Positions 17,821-26,608 of a DNA stretch of 64,000 bases are shown in pieces; the stretch's first letter is position 1; every line of letters begins with the position of its first letter. Source of the stretch: Bradyrhizobium sp. 170. Its GTDB lineage: Bacteria; Pseudomonadota; Alphaproteobacteria; Rhizobiales; Xanthobacteraceae. Made by a program: the position numbers and the translations under genes. The stretch covers positions 1,426,001-1,490,000 of the forward strand of contig NZ_CP064703.1 in NCBI RefSeq assembly GCF_023101085.1, given 5' to 3'. The notes under the pieces are model-generated. The model was given only the letters and a program-made list of their open reading frames with translations, was not told where the DNA came from and ran no database searches.

Positions 17821-19358
17821 TCCACACTCCCGCGGCGAAGAACCAACTGCCGGTCATCGCGCAGCCAGATTTCGCGGTCACCGATGCGCGTGATGGCAAG
17901 CAGGATATCGAGCGGTGGTCGCGCCAGTTCGATCTCGATCCGCTTGCCGGCGATTCGCACGCTTCCTTCCGCGCGAAGCAGATTGCTCCAAAGGAACGGC
18001 GCGCTCGATCCGTCGAAGCCGGGCAGGCGTCCGGCAAATGCCCGTAGTGCGAGAAGCGCCGGACGGACCAGGCGCTGCGCGAGATCCGGTCCGACCAGCG
18101 CAGCGGCGCCCCCGATGAGCCATGCCGTTTCAGTCGCACGCGCGCGCCGCCAGATTTGCCGGCTGCGAATCCGCAACGGCGGCGGCGCCTTTCGTAAAGC
18201 GCGTTTGACCTGGCCAAGCGTCAGTCCGCTCGGAAGATCGAACAGCATCTGCCAGACCGGGTCGCGCCAGATCTGCGCGGCGCCGTCCGGACCGGCGACG
18301 GTCGCGAGCAACAGCAGTGTCAGCAATTGGTCCGGATCAGCGCCCTTCGGCGCCGCGCCGCGATGCATTCGATCCAGCGGCAGTTCGTCGACGAACGGCC
18401 AGAGCAGCGCGAGATTGGCAAAGGGCGTGAAATGCGAACCATCCTGCTTGCGGCGCGGTGACGTCGGCGCCACCGCATCGGCACCGACAAGTTTCGCAAC
18501 GGCCTCGCGCCCCGCCACGCCGAGCCGGGTGTAGAGCGCCCGGGCGGCTTGCGGAAGGGGAGCTGCGACAATCGCCTCCGCTGCGACCGAAGCTTTCGGT
18601 CGTCTGGTCCGCTGCGCGTTACGCGTCTTCGCTGTGGCGAGTGCACCTGCGACAAGGTTGGCGGCGGTTGCGACGGCACCAAGCGGCATGTCGAGATCGC
18701 GCCCGCATGCTTCCATCATGAGCGTCAACGCCACGAGGGCGGGCTCATCTCGCGCGATGTGGGGCAGTGCGGCGAGTTGCAACAGCGCTGCTTCGGCCGC
18801 GGTGTCGGCCGGCGACGCGATCGTCCCGAGGAGGCGCTGCGCTTCGGCAACGCCCAGAACATGCGGAAGCCTGAGGCGCACGGGCTCGGCAAGACATCGC
18901 AGCGCCGCGTGCGCTTCCTCGATGTCGCGTTCGAGCACCGTGGCGATGGCGCGCGATCGCGCGAGCACGGACAGATTTTCGAACGGCGCAAACCACCAGC
19001 GATCGACGGGGGCGCCCTCGATCAGCGCAGCCAGATAGGCCGCAAGCCGCGCGGCGCGGCTTTCGAAGACGATCGTTCGTTCATCCGGCGTCCGCACCAG
19101 CGCATCGATCGCCACGCCAATCCTGCGGCCGAGTTCGAGGCCGATACGTTCGGGCGGAATGTCGCCGATCGCCGTGAGGTCGACTTCCAGGCGCCTTATA
19201 TGGACGGCCTCGTGTCCTTCCATCCCCGGCGCCAGCGCCAGCCCCCGCTTGAGATCGCGCCGCGCCGCATCCGCAATCCTGTCCCGCAAGGCAGCGGGAT
19301 CCCTCACGCCGGCGGCGGCGATCTCGAGCGAGAGACGGCCGATCGCAAGCTGCGTCAT
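17817..19358 (-). CDS. eCIS tape-measure-like protein (CIS_TMP family)
   Basis: This 513-residue protein starts at MTQLAIGRLSLEI (ATG 19356-19358). The longer opening to 19484 runs into the preceding gene and reads as low-quality sequence. The N-terminal half carries the family pattern of a short beta-rich phrase ending in paired acidic and hydrophobic residues (IRRLEVDLTAIGDIPPERI), followed by helical Ala/Leu-rich segments. This fits the contractile-injection tape-measure family that sets sheath and tube length. Residues 300-470 include the LALLWPFVDELPLDRM phrase typical of the C-terminal part. It starts 1 bp after the fibre gene. Confidence 0.75.
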   Translation of the reverse strand: MTQLAIGRLSLEIAAAGVRDPAALRDRIADAARRDLKRGLALAPGMEGHEAVHIRRLEVDLTAIGDIPPERIGLELGRRIGVAIDALVRTPDERTIVFESRAARLAAYLAALIEGAPVDRWWFAPFENLSVLARSRAIATVLERDIEEAHAALRCLAEPVRLRLPHVLGVAEAQRLLGTIASPADTAAEAALLQLAALPHIARDEPALVALTLMMEACGRDLDMPLGAVATAANLVAGALATAKTRNAQRTRRPKASVAAEAIVAAPLPQAARALYTRLGVAGREAVAKLVGADAVAPTSPRRKQDGSHFTPFANLALLWPFVDELPLDRMHRGAAPKGADPDQLLTLLLLATVAGPDGAAQIWRDPVWQMLFDLPSGLTLGQVKRALRKAPPPLRIRSRQIWRRARATETAWLIGGAAALVGPDLAQRLVRPALLALRAFAGRLPGFDGSSAPFLWSNLLRAEGSVRIAGKRIEIELARPPLDILLAITRIGDREIWLRDDRQLVLRRGSVE

Positions 19359-19359
19359 G

Positions 19360-22155
19360 TCAGTCTCCGATCCTGGCTGCGAGCTGCGCGAGTTCGCGGC
19401 GCAAATCGGCAATCTCGTTCGACTGCGCCTTGACGGCCCGGGCGACGAGACGGCCGACATCTGCCGCATGTAGTCCGACGGCAACCGCGACGGTCTCGCG
19501 CGTTCCGGCTGATACCGAGCCCAAGGCCCGGCCGACGATCAGGGGCGCAAGATCGCCCGCGGTCTCGTCGAAGCGGCGGCCGATACCATCGCCGCGACCG
19601 GATGGCTCGATCAGATCGCCCGGGGCGATCGGGCCGTCGAGTGCGAGCGGCACCTGTCCGACGAGTGCGATCTTCTCGAAGCCTGCGATGTCTGGCCGCC
19701 AGTTGCCGAGAACCGCCGGAGCTTCGCTGGTCGCGAACAGGGCTTCGGCGCCATCCGTCTGCAGCGACACATGGCCGTGCCGCAGTCCGACGATGCGGCA
19801 CGCACCGATCGGCGCCTGGCCTGATTTGCGCGGCAGGCATTCGGCGAAATCCGCCGAGCTCGTGTTGAGGGTCACCTTGTTGGCAGCGCCGCTGGTGCCT
19901 TCGATGCCGCCGATCGCCGTGTTGCCGTTAAAGAACGTCACGAAATTGTTGTTTTCCGTTGCGACGCCGGCTGCGATCCTGAGGGCCAGCACGTCGGCAT
20001 TGTCAGAACCATTGGTGTTCTCGATCAACGCAACATGGCTAGCGATGCTGGCAGCGGCGCCCGAGATCGAGTCCGCGACATGGAAACGTGCGATCGGCGA
20101 TTGTGCGCCGATGCCGATCCCGACATTGCCGTTGTCGAACGTGACGGTGCGCGCGCCTTCGTTCCAGAGATAGCCGCGGTCTTCTCCGCGTTCCCATGAC
20201 ATCGCCATTCGCTGCGCGCCGTCTGCCAGGAGCGAGACCCTCGGTGAACCAACGCCTGCTGTGGTATCGATGCGCAGCTCGGGGCTCGATGCCTGCATGT
20301 GAAAAGGGACCGCCGGAGCGGCGATGCCAACGCCGACCCTTCCCGATGCATCGACCACGACACGGCTGGTTTCGCTCATGCCGGCATGAACGACGACCGC
20401 GCCGCCGGTCCGCTGCAGATCGAGATCAGAGGCCGCGCCGCCGGTTCGTGCGGCGATCTCGCCGGGGTCCAATCGGAGCTCCTCGCCGGAGGCGGGATCG
20501 GTGATCGTCACCTTGGAGGCCGGCGCGGTCGTGCCGATGCCGACATTGCCCTGGCTGGTGATCGTCATCCGCGTCGCCTGCGCGGTGCCGAAATCAAGGC
20601 TCGACGAAATGTGGTGATAGGTCACCCAGCCGGCCTTCCTTTCGGCCGCGGTTGCCGCGCCGGTGGCGAAATAGAGATTGGAATCGAAGCCGGGGTCGCA
20701 TTTGAGGGTGATGCCGGAATTGGCCGCACTCGCCACGACGAGGTCGTTGCCGGTTCCGTCATAAGTCTCGGGCTCCATCGTCCGGAGGCCGAGATGGCCG
20801 GTATCGGTCAGCGTCATCCAGAAGGGCTGGTTCTGGACGGGATCGCCGCCATGCTCGAAGTGCAGCTTGCGCTTCGCTTTCTCGTACTCGATCCGCCCGT
20901 CGGTATTGGTCGGCGGCTGCTCGGTGAAGACCAGGCGGGAGGATTTATGCGCGGCGCTGGCGATGGCGACACGCGCTTCGTCGTCCGAGGTCACGAGCAG
21001 GTTGTTGTTGTCGAGATTGCCGGGCAGGCCGGGCCCGATGCCGGCGCGTCCCTTGCTGTCGACGATGAAGCGCGGGTCGAGATCGGCCGTGCCGGCGTCG
21101 AACGGCCCGACCGTGAAACGGTTCGCACCATCAGGCGCGGCCCCGATCGCGGTCTGGAGATCCTCGCCATTGGCGGCATTCTTCGCGGATGTGAATCGGC
21201 GCAGCCAGAGCGGCGCGTTGTTTTTTTCGGCGCCGGTTATGTCGCGCAGCTCGAGCCTGGTTCCCCATAGCCGCACGTCGCCGCGGGCGCGCGTGTGGCC
21301 CTCGATCCAGACAAGCTCCTTGCCGACGAAGCGCTGGCCGACCGCGGCGAGGTCGTCGACCGAAATCGCCGTCTTCTGCGCCAGGTCGTCGATGGATTGT
21401 CCGGCGGCGAGTTCGGCGCGGCGGTCCATCAGCCGGATCACGCCGTCGGCGGCAAGAACCTGCTCGGCGATCACGCCGACGTTGCGTCGCAGCGTGCGCG
21501 ACAGGCGCATCGTCGGTTCGTCCGGCTCGACGAACTGCCCGGGCACACCGGCCTGCCAGACCACGGCGCCGACCGGAACCAGTGCGAACGCGGTGTCATC
21601 CGGGAAAAACTGGTGCGGTGCGGATTCGTCGAGCACGATCGGTGCTTGCGGGTCGAGCGTCAGCAGGAAGCGGCGCGGATCCTCCTCAGGCGTGCCCGCG
21701 ATGACCACTCCGGCGGAGCGATCCTTCGGCTGGATCTTCGCGCCCACTTCGATGGCCACAGTCTCGCGGAGCCTGGCATAGGCTTCGTTTGCGTCCGAAC
21801 AGCCTTCGAAGGTGACGCGATTGGCGCGCCAGGCCCGCGCATCGAAGCGCAGCCAGACCGGATAGACGCCGGAAGCAAGCCGCGACAGCCGGCCTGCGGG
21901 CACCGCCATTGGCGCGGCGACGACGAGCATCCGTCCGTAGAGATCGGTCGCAACCCCAGGCGTCACGAAATACTGCACCTCGCCACCGCTTGCGGTCGCC
22001 ACGACTTCGCAGCCGGCATGCACGCCCCAGGAATGCGGACCGAGGGCTGCAATGCGCGAAAGATCGCGCGCGAAATCGATCGCGGCGGTCAGGTCCGCGG
22101 CGCCGAGCGTCTGGCCTTCGAAATAGATCGGGCGATCGGGGTTCGAGGCTGACAT
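19360..22155 (-). CDS. eCIS tail-fibre-like protein with shared N-terminal module
   Basis: This 931-residue protein starts with the module shared by the next two upstream genes (residues 10-82: IYFEGQTLGAADL, then HAGCEVV and a GVATDLYGR phrase). Residues 300-740 contain several fibre-type turns of the GNVGIGTTAPASK kind (also GRVGVGIAAP and GNVGIGIGAQSP), common in phage tail fibres. From about 760 the sequence SADFAECLPRK...SEAPAVLGNW resembles intramolecular-chaperone (peptidase G2-like) fibre ends. The last 40 residues form a coiled coil. It probably is the receptor-binding fibre, in the place of Afp13. No host-range clue is visible. Confidence 0.7.
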   Translation of the reverse strand: MSASNPDRPIYFEGQTLGAADLTAAIDFARDLSRIAALGPHSWGVHAGCEVVATASGGEVQYFVTPGVATDLYGRMLVVAAPMAVPAGRLSRLASGVYPVWLRFDARAWRANRVTFEGCSDANEAYARLRETVAIEVGAKIQPKDRSAGVVIAGTPEEDPRRFLLTLDPQAPIVLDESAPHQFFPDDTAFALVPVGAVVWQAGVPGQFVEPDEPTMRLSRTLRRNVGVIAEQVLAADGVIRLMDRRAELAAGQSIDDLAQKTAISVDDLAAVGQRFVGKELVWIEGHTRARGDVRLWGTRLELRDITGAEKNNAPLWLRRFTSAKNAANGEDLQTAIGAAPDGANRFTVGPFDAGTADLDPRFIVDSKGRAGIGPGLPGNLDNNNLLVTSDDEARVAIASAAHKSSRLVFTEQPPTNTDGRIEYEKAKRKLHFEHGGDPVQNQPFWMTLTDTGHLGLRTMEPETYDGTGNDLVVASAANSGITLKCDPGFDSNLYFATGAATAAERKAGWVTYHHISSSLDFGTAQATRMTITSQGNVGIGTTAPASKVTITDPASGEELRLDPGEIAARTGGAASDLDLQRTGGAVVVHAGMSETSRVVVDASGRVGVGIAAPAVPFHMQASSPELRIDTTAGVGSPRVSLLADGAQRMAMSWERGEDRGYLWNEGARTVTFDNGNVGIGIGAQSPIARFHVADSISGAAASIASHVALIENTNGSDNADVLALRIAAGVATENNNFVTFFNGNTAIGGIEGTSGAANKVTLNTSSADFAECLPRKSGQAPIGACRIVGLRHGHVSLQTDGAEALFATSEAPAVLGNWRPDIAGFEKIALVGQVPLALDGPIAPGDLIEPSGRGDGIGRRFDETAGDLAPLIVGRALGSVSAGTRETVAVAVGLHAADVGRLVARAVKAQSNEIADLRRELAQLAARIGD

Positions 22156-22167
22156 CGGTGTCTCTCC

Positions 22168-24066
22168 CTATTTCCGCCGGGGCTTGGCGGCGGCTTGCTT
22201 CGGTGCGGCGGTTTCCAGCACCGCAATCCGGTCGTTCTGCTCGGCGATTGTCTTGCGGAGCGCGGCGATCTCGGCGCCGAGGTCGCTGCTGCTCTGCGCG
22301 GCCGCGCCGGGTAACCGGATTCCCAGCGGCGCCATCATCGCATCGACCGGCGCCGCTTCGCGCAACGGTCGAACCAGTCCGGCGAAAACCCGGTTTGCCG
22401 CATCGAGGCGCGGCCCGGTCGTCTGCGCGCCGCGCGGCCCCGCCAGCACCGCCATCAGGTCATTGTCAGAGACGGCGCCAGGGCCGGCTTCAAAGACCGG
22501 TATCCCGCCGGCGCGCTTTGCCATCACGCTCGCCAGCGAGCGGGCCATGAAGGTCGTGCCGGCACTCATGCCTTGAGGATCTGTATCCATGGTTTTCGCC
22601 TTTGCCATTTCGGGGCTCGCTGCGGCGGCCTTTGGCACAGCGCCTTCCTCGCCCGAGACAGCATCGCTCGTTTTGGCGCCGTGTTTGTCGACATTGTCGA
22701 ACAGGCCGAAGGCCTCGCAGCACATCAGATGGATGTATTCGCGGATGACAGCGATTTGAGGCAGCCAGCCGAGCCAGTAGTTCATGGCCGGCCATGTCAC
22801 GAGCTGGCGCCGCAGCGGCGTCCAGTTGCAGACCGAGATGATCTCGCAATTGCCACGCCGGACCTTGACGACCGCGATCGGAATGCGCGGGTCCTCCGCT
22901 TCCGGGCAGGACGGCAGCATGGCCGAGCACAGGCAATCGAGCATCATCTCGAACATGATGATGATCAGTTCCTGTACGGCGATCTTGCTGGTCTGCTCGA
23001 AGGTCTGCTGATTGTCGGTCGGCGGAATGGGAATAGCCATCAGCCGGTCGATCAGCGAGCAATCGTGACCGCCACGGCGCATCAACAGGCGTTTCAGGTT
23101 GTTGCGTACGTCGCAGAACCAGCGGACGGCCTGCTGCCGGAAGGCGGCTTCATTCGCCGATCCGGAGGGGAGAGGCGGTATGGCGTCCTCGATCTCGCGC
23201 AGACAACATCGCAGCCGCTCGATGAAAGGCCCTTCCAACCCGTCAAGCCCGCCGCTGATCAGATGCGCGGGATCGCGCTGCGGATCTTTCGGCTTTTCGT
23301 CGGGCAAGCGGAAGACGTCGTAGCGGTATGATTCGCAGGTGTATTGCGGCACGCAGGCCGGCGGCGCACCGCGCCGGAGCACCGGCTCGGCGGAATTCGC
23401 AACATTCGTCACCGCCTTTGCCGGCGTCGCCGAACATCCGCAGCCGCAACCGCCTTTCGAACCGGAGCCGCCGCAGCCGCACCCGCCCTTCGATCCCGAA
23501 CCGCCACAGCCGCAGGAACCCTTCGCGCTTGCAGGCGGTTCGGCACGGGAGGGCGCTTCGGCATAACGAATGGTGAGAACCCAGTCCTCGATAACCTCGG
23601 CGCAATCGTCTTTTCCCGGCGCGTAGGGCCTGCAATCGGGTTCGTCCGTTTCCCGGCATTTCGCGATCAGCGCGCAGATATCGACCGAGTCGGGCTTGCA
23701 GACCACGATGTCCTCGCCGCACGGGGAGATTGCGTAGCCCGTCGTGACGCGAACCCTGTCGCCGCATGGATCGCATTGCGCCTCCAATCCGCAGACGATG
23801 CCGGCGCCGACCAGATAGCGATTATGCAGCTTGTTCTTGGCGATCACGTAGTCCTGCAGACCGTTCAACTCCTTTTCGGTCAGGAGTTGCCCTGCGAAGA
23901 AGCGCGGCCGGCAGTAGCATTCGAGCCCGCCGCAATCGGGGCAGGGATCGCAGCACGGGTCGGTCTTTGTCTTCGATGTCGTCGCAGCTCCGGTGGCGTC
24001 GCCCCAGGACACGCCGCGCCAGGCTGACGTGTCGGTGTTGATGGTCCATTTCGTGTCGGAAGCCAT
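22168..24066 (-). CDS. eCIS-associated Cys/Gly-rich protein with shared N-terminal module
   Basis: This 632-residue protein starts at MASDTKWTIN (ATG 24064-24066, Shine-Dalgarno GAGG). The module at 54-130 (RFFAGQLLTEKELNGLQDY, then [10 protein letters not shown]) matches the upstream propeller protein and the downstream fibre. Many cysteines lie in pairs (PCCDPCPDCGG), and a GGCGCGGSGSK repeat sits near residue 200. The C-terminus is a coiled coil (AEIAALRKTIAEQNDRIAVL). No enzyme motif is seen. The cysteine pattern suggests metal binding or disulphide-stapled surface exposure. Its place in the operon points to a fibre or baseplate-periphery role. Confidence 0.65.
   Translation of the reverse strand: MASDTKWTINTDTSAWRGVSWGDATGAATTSKTKTDPCCDPCPDCGGLECYCRPRFFAGQLLTEKELNGLQDYVIAKNKLHNRYLVGAGIVCGLEAQCDPCGDRVRVTTGYAISPCGEDIVVCKPDSVDICALIAKCRETDEPDCRPYAPGKDDCAEVIEDWVLTIRYAEAPSRAEPPASAKGSCGCGGSGSKGGCGCGGSGSKGGCGCGCSATPAKAVTNVANSAEPVLRRGAPPACVPQYTCESYRYDVFRLPDEKPKDPQRDPAHLISGGLDGLEGPFIERLRCCLREIEDAIPPLPSGSANEAAFRQQAVRWFCDVRNNLKRLLMRRGGHDCSLIDRLMAIPIPPTDNQQTFEQTSKIAVQELIIIMFEMMLDCLCSAMLPSCPEAEDPRIPIAVVKVRRGNCEIISVCNWTPLRRQLVTWPAMNYWLGWLPQIAVIREYIHLMCCEAFGLFDNVDKHGAKTSDAVSGEEGAVPKAAAASPEMAKAKTMDTDPQGMSAGTTFMARSLASVMAKRAGGIPVFEAGPGAVSDNDLMAVLAGPRGAQTTGPRLDAANRVFAGLVRPLREAAPVDAMMAPLGIRLPGAAAQSSSDLGAEIAALRKTIAEQNDRIAVLETAAPKQAAAKPRRK
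23430..23535. repeat. Cys-Gly coding repeat
   Basis: On the minus strand this stretch encodes repeated GCGCGGSGSKG units, in about three 30-33 bp copies. It forms a glycine-cysteine linker inside the eCIS-associated 632-residue protein. Confidence 0.65.
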
Positions 24067-24083
24067 GATCGTAACCTCGCCAA

Positions 24084-25163
24084 TCAGGAAACTTGCAGCG
24101 TGAACCAGCTCGCAAACAATCCGCCTTCGATCTGGTCGCCGGTCTTGCGAGCCGGGAGCCATGGCGGCAGGTGATTGCCATCGACGCCGAGGCCCTTTTC
24201 ATCGACGACGAGATCGCATTGCAGCTCGACGCGGATCGCAACGCCGTCGCGGATCACGGCGATCGGAACGTTGGTGACGAAGCGCGCGACATCGCCCATC
24301 AGGTTTGCGCCGCTGGCCTTCGTGAGCTTGGTCTTCGGTTCGCAGCGATTTTCGGCGCGATGGGCGGAGATTTCACCGATCAGATCGCACCAGCAGCGCT
24401 TTTTGATGCCGACCGGTTCGTTGTTCGGACCGATGACATCCTCGATCTGTTCGATCATGACGTGCAAGGTTTGCTCGTTGACGTGGATCAGTTCGACCTG
24501 CCGGTCGAACAGGATGCGCAGCTCGAGCTGGACGGTCGCGATGCCCGCCGGTTTTGGCAGCTTCAGGATGTCCTCATGCGGCCAGTTGATCGCACAGATA
24601 TGGGTGAGGTCCTGCGTGAACGGATCGCCGGGCGGGCCTTTGTCGCCGGGTTGACCCTTGTCACCAGGCAGGCCCTTGTCGCCTGGTAGGCCCTTGTCAC
24701 CGGGTTGACCTTTGTCACCGGGCGGCCCCTTGTCGCCAGGTTGACCTTTGTCGCCGGGCAGGCCCTTGTCGCCAGGAAGTCCTTTGTCGCCGACCGGGCC
24801 CTTGTCGCCGGGAGGACCCTTGTCGCCCGGGCCGCCGGAGCCGGTGCCCGATTTGTGCATCAGGCACAGCAGCGCGTCGGCCACGTTCTTTACGCTCGGC
24901 AGGATCGTGCGGACCGAATTGTCAATGCGCGCGATCTTCGCCGTCGCGTCGGCAGTCGGATCCGGCGCCGGCTCCGGCATGTCGGTCAGCGCGAAGCCCG
25001 GCTTCCAGTTGTTGATCTCGGCAAGCACCAGACAATCGTTGGTCTTGCAGCCCGGACAATCGCCGCCGAGAAGCAGCGCCGAACAATCGGTTCCGATGAG
25101 ATCGAGGATGGCGACGCCGCCCGAGGCCGGCACCGCGGGATCGCCGGCGAATGGCGCAAACAC
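24084..25163 (-). CDS. Collagen-like eCIS protein, probable C-terminal part of the propeller protein
   Basis: This 359-residue frame opens at a GTG (25163). Protein-like sequence extends further upstream in the same frame ([17 protein letters not shown]), where it overlaps the end of the propeller frame. Residues 1-105 contain Cys-rich [10 protein letters not shown]. Residues 110-181 are 12 collagen-like GDKGxP units, and residues 182-359 form a compact domain with [10 protein letters not shown]. The natural start of this chain is therefore doubtful. It looks like the continuation of the upstream gene after a one-base loss. Collagen-like triple helices would suit a trimeric fibre shaft. Confidence 0.65.
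   Translation of the reverse strand: MFAPFAGDPAVPASGGVAILDLIGTDCSALLLGGDCPGCKTNDCLVLAEINNWKPGFALTDMPEPAPDPTADATAKIARIDNSVRTILPSVKNVADALLCLMHKSGTGSGGPGDKGPPGDKGPVGDKGLPGDKGLPGDKGQPGDKGPPGDKGQPGDKGLPGDKGLPGDKGQPGDKGPPGDPFTQDLTHICAINWPHEDILKLPKPAGIATVQLELRILFDRQVELIHVNEQTLHVMIEQIEDVIGPNNEPVGIKKRCWCDLIGEISAHRAENRCEPKTKLTKASGANLMGDVARFVTNVPIAVIRDGVAIRVELQCDLVVDEKGLGVDGNHLPPWLPARKTGDQIEGGLFASWFTLQVS
24621..24836. repeat. 18-bp collagen-like coding repeat (GDKGxP), 12 copies
   Basis: The plus strand shows tandem 18-bp units of the form ttgtcgccgggnngnccc. On the minus strand they encode Gly-Asp-Lys-Gly-X-Pro with X being P, V, L or Q. Every third residue is glycine throughout, the hallmark of a collagen triple helix. 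Length change by slippage is likely. Confidence 0.9.
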
Positions 25164-26608
25164 CGTGCCGCCGTCGCTGGATGTAATGGCAAGGCGAGAT
25201 CGTCGCCGATCATGATCGGCGTGCCGGCGGCGCCCGGCGTGCCGTGACCGAGCGCGACGAGGTCGATCAGTTGCAATTCGCCGGTGTCCAGCGCGACCAA
25301 TGCGTAGGCAGAGCCGGCCGCTACGGAAACCGCAACCGGTGCGGCGGCAAGCGTCAGCTCGGCCACGATCGTGCCGGCATCGGGATCGATCAGCCGCAAC
25401 CGCTTTGCCGCCTTGTCGATCGCGACGAGCCGCTCGCTGGCGACGGCCGGGACGATGTCGAAGCCGTCGATGACAGCACCAGCTATGGTCTTGGTCGTGT
25501 CGCCAGGTTGATTGCCGATCTCGATCCGATGGACGTCGGCGCCGCCCGGAGAAGCGGTCAGAAGGCTTGCGCCGTCGCTGGCCCAGGCGAGGCCGAGCCG
25601 CGCGGCGTTGGCAAGGCGCGTATCGATCGTGGTCGGCGGCGCCGGCACGCCGGCCGGGTAGACGGCGAGCGCTCCTTTCGCCAGCCCCATCACCGCGACG
25701 CGTCCATCCGCGGCAACGCGCAAGGCCGCGCCGCCGCCGGCGGTGTTCGCGAGGTTCACAAGGCGCGGCGGATCCGCGATGCCGTTGGCGCCGTTCGGAT
25801 CGAAGATCGCGAGCTTCAAACTGCCCCCGCCGCTGTTGACGACGACATAGACGGCGCTGCCGTCAGGCGCGATGGCTAGCGCCACCGCCGCGCCGCCAAG
25901 GCCCGTGGCGGGACCAAGCGACAGCGTGTCCGAATCGAGCTGGTAGAGCGTGCCGGGATTGTCCGCGTTGGCGACGAACAGTCGCCGCTTGGCCTTGTCA
26001 TGCGCGACATGGCGCGCATGGGCGATCAGCGCCGTGGTTTTCCAGTCGAGACTCGCATGCGGCGGGGTGCTGACCGGATCGGTCGGGTCGATCTCGACCT
26101 CGAGCCCAAAGCTCTCGAGGATGCGGTTCGGCGCGCAAGCCGTGTCGTCGCAGCCGCAATCGTCGAACAGGACGGGAACGTCCTCGATCGGACATTCGCG
26201 ATAGGTGAGGCAGAAGCGCAGATTGTGGGGTTTGCCATCCGGCTTGTCGATCAGCGCCTGGATCGCGGGGAAATCCGCCAGCGCGATCACTTCGGGTTCG
26301 ACCACGAGAATGTCCTGGCCGCAGCAATCGATCGCGCTGCCAGGCTCCAGCACCATCAGGCGGTCGCGGCAGGCCGGGTTCGGATGCTGCACGAGATCGA
26401 GCCCGCAGACGATGCCTGCGCCATGCAGCCGCTGGTGATGCAGCCGAAGTTTCTGGCGGATATAGGCCTGCTCGTCGGTGAAGTCGCGCTCCACCAGCAG
26501 CTTTCCGGTGAAGTAGTGATTGCGCACCGGATGGCGCGGCTCGCAATCGTCGCAGCAGAACGAAGCCTTGCCGGAGGAATCGTGCTGGCCTTTGTGATGA
26601 TAATTCAT
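24986..26608 (-). CDS. eCIS beta-propeller protein with shared N-terminal module, frameshifted at the 3' end
   Basis: The frame gives 540 residues, but only about the first 475 look like a real protein. Residues 31-110 are the shared module ([42 protein letters not shown]). From about 190 to 470 there are beta-propeller (YVTN/NHL-like) blades such as [20 protein letters not shown] and [18 protein letters not shown]. After GDDLAL (near 25190) the frame becomes Arg- and Ser-rich nonsense, while the -1 frame continues as the collagen-like protein. An intact gene would give roughly 840 residues. Possible causes are a disrupted gene, a sequencing error or a recoding site; no slippery heptamer is seen. 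Confidence 0.7.
   Translation of the reverse strand: MNYHHKGQHDSSGKASFCCDDCEPRHPVRNHYFTGKLLVERDFTDEQAYIRQKLRLHHQRLHGAGIVCGLDLVQHPNPACRDRLMVLEPGSAIDCCGQDILVVEPEVIALADFPAIQALIDKPDGKPHNLRFCLTYRECPIEDVPVLFDDCGCDDTACAPNRILESFGLEVEIDPTDPVSTPPHASLDWKTTALIAHARHVAHDKAKRRLFVANADNPGTLYQLDSDTLSLGPATGLGGAAVALAIAPDGSAVYVVVNSGGGSLKLAIFDPNGANGIADPPRLVNLANTAGGGAALRVAADGRVAVMGLAKGALAVYPAGVPAPPTTIDTRLANAARLGLAWASDGASLLTASPGGADVHRIEIGNQPGDTTKTIAGAVIDGFDIVPAVASERLVAIDKAAKRLRLIDPDAGTIVAELTLAAAPVAVSVAAGSAYALVALDTGELQLIDLVALGHGTPGAAGTPIMIGDDLALPLHPATAARCLRHSPAIPRCRPRAASPSSISSEPIVRRCFSAAIVRAARPTIVWCLPRSTTGSRASR

Noticed and set aside
16594..18534. Long plus-strand frame opposite the ATPase and tape-measure genes
   Set aside because: It is a GC-rich antisense shadow with Arg/Pro/Ala bias, spanning two well-supported genes.
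17817..19484. Longer start for the tape-measure gene
   Set aside because: The extra 42 residues overlap the fibre gene in another frame and are Arg/Ser-rich. ATG 19358 starts 1 bp after the fibre stop.
24621..24836. Repeat array considered as CRISPR
   Set aside because: The unit is 18 bp and in frame, with no spacers. It encodes a collagen-like protein.
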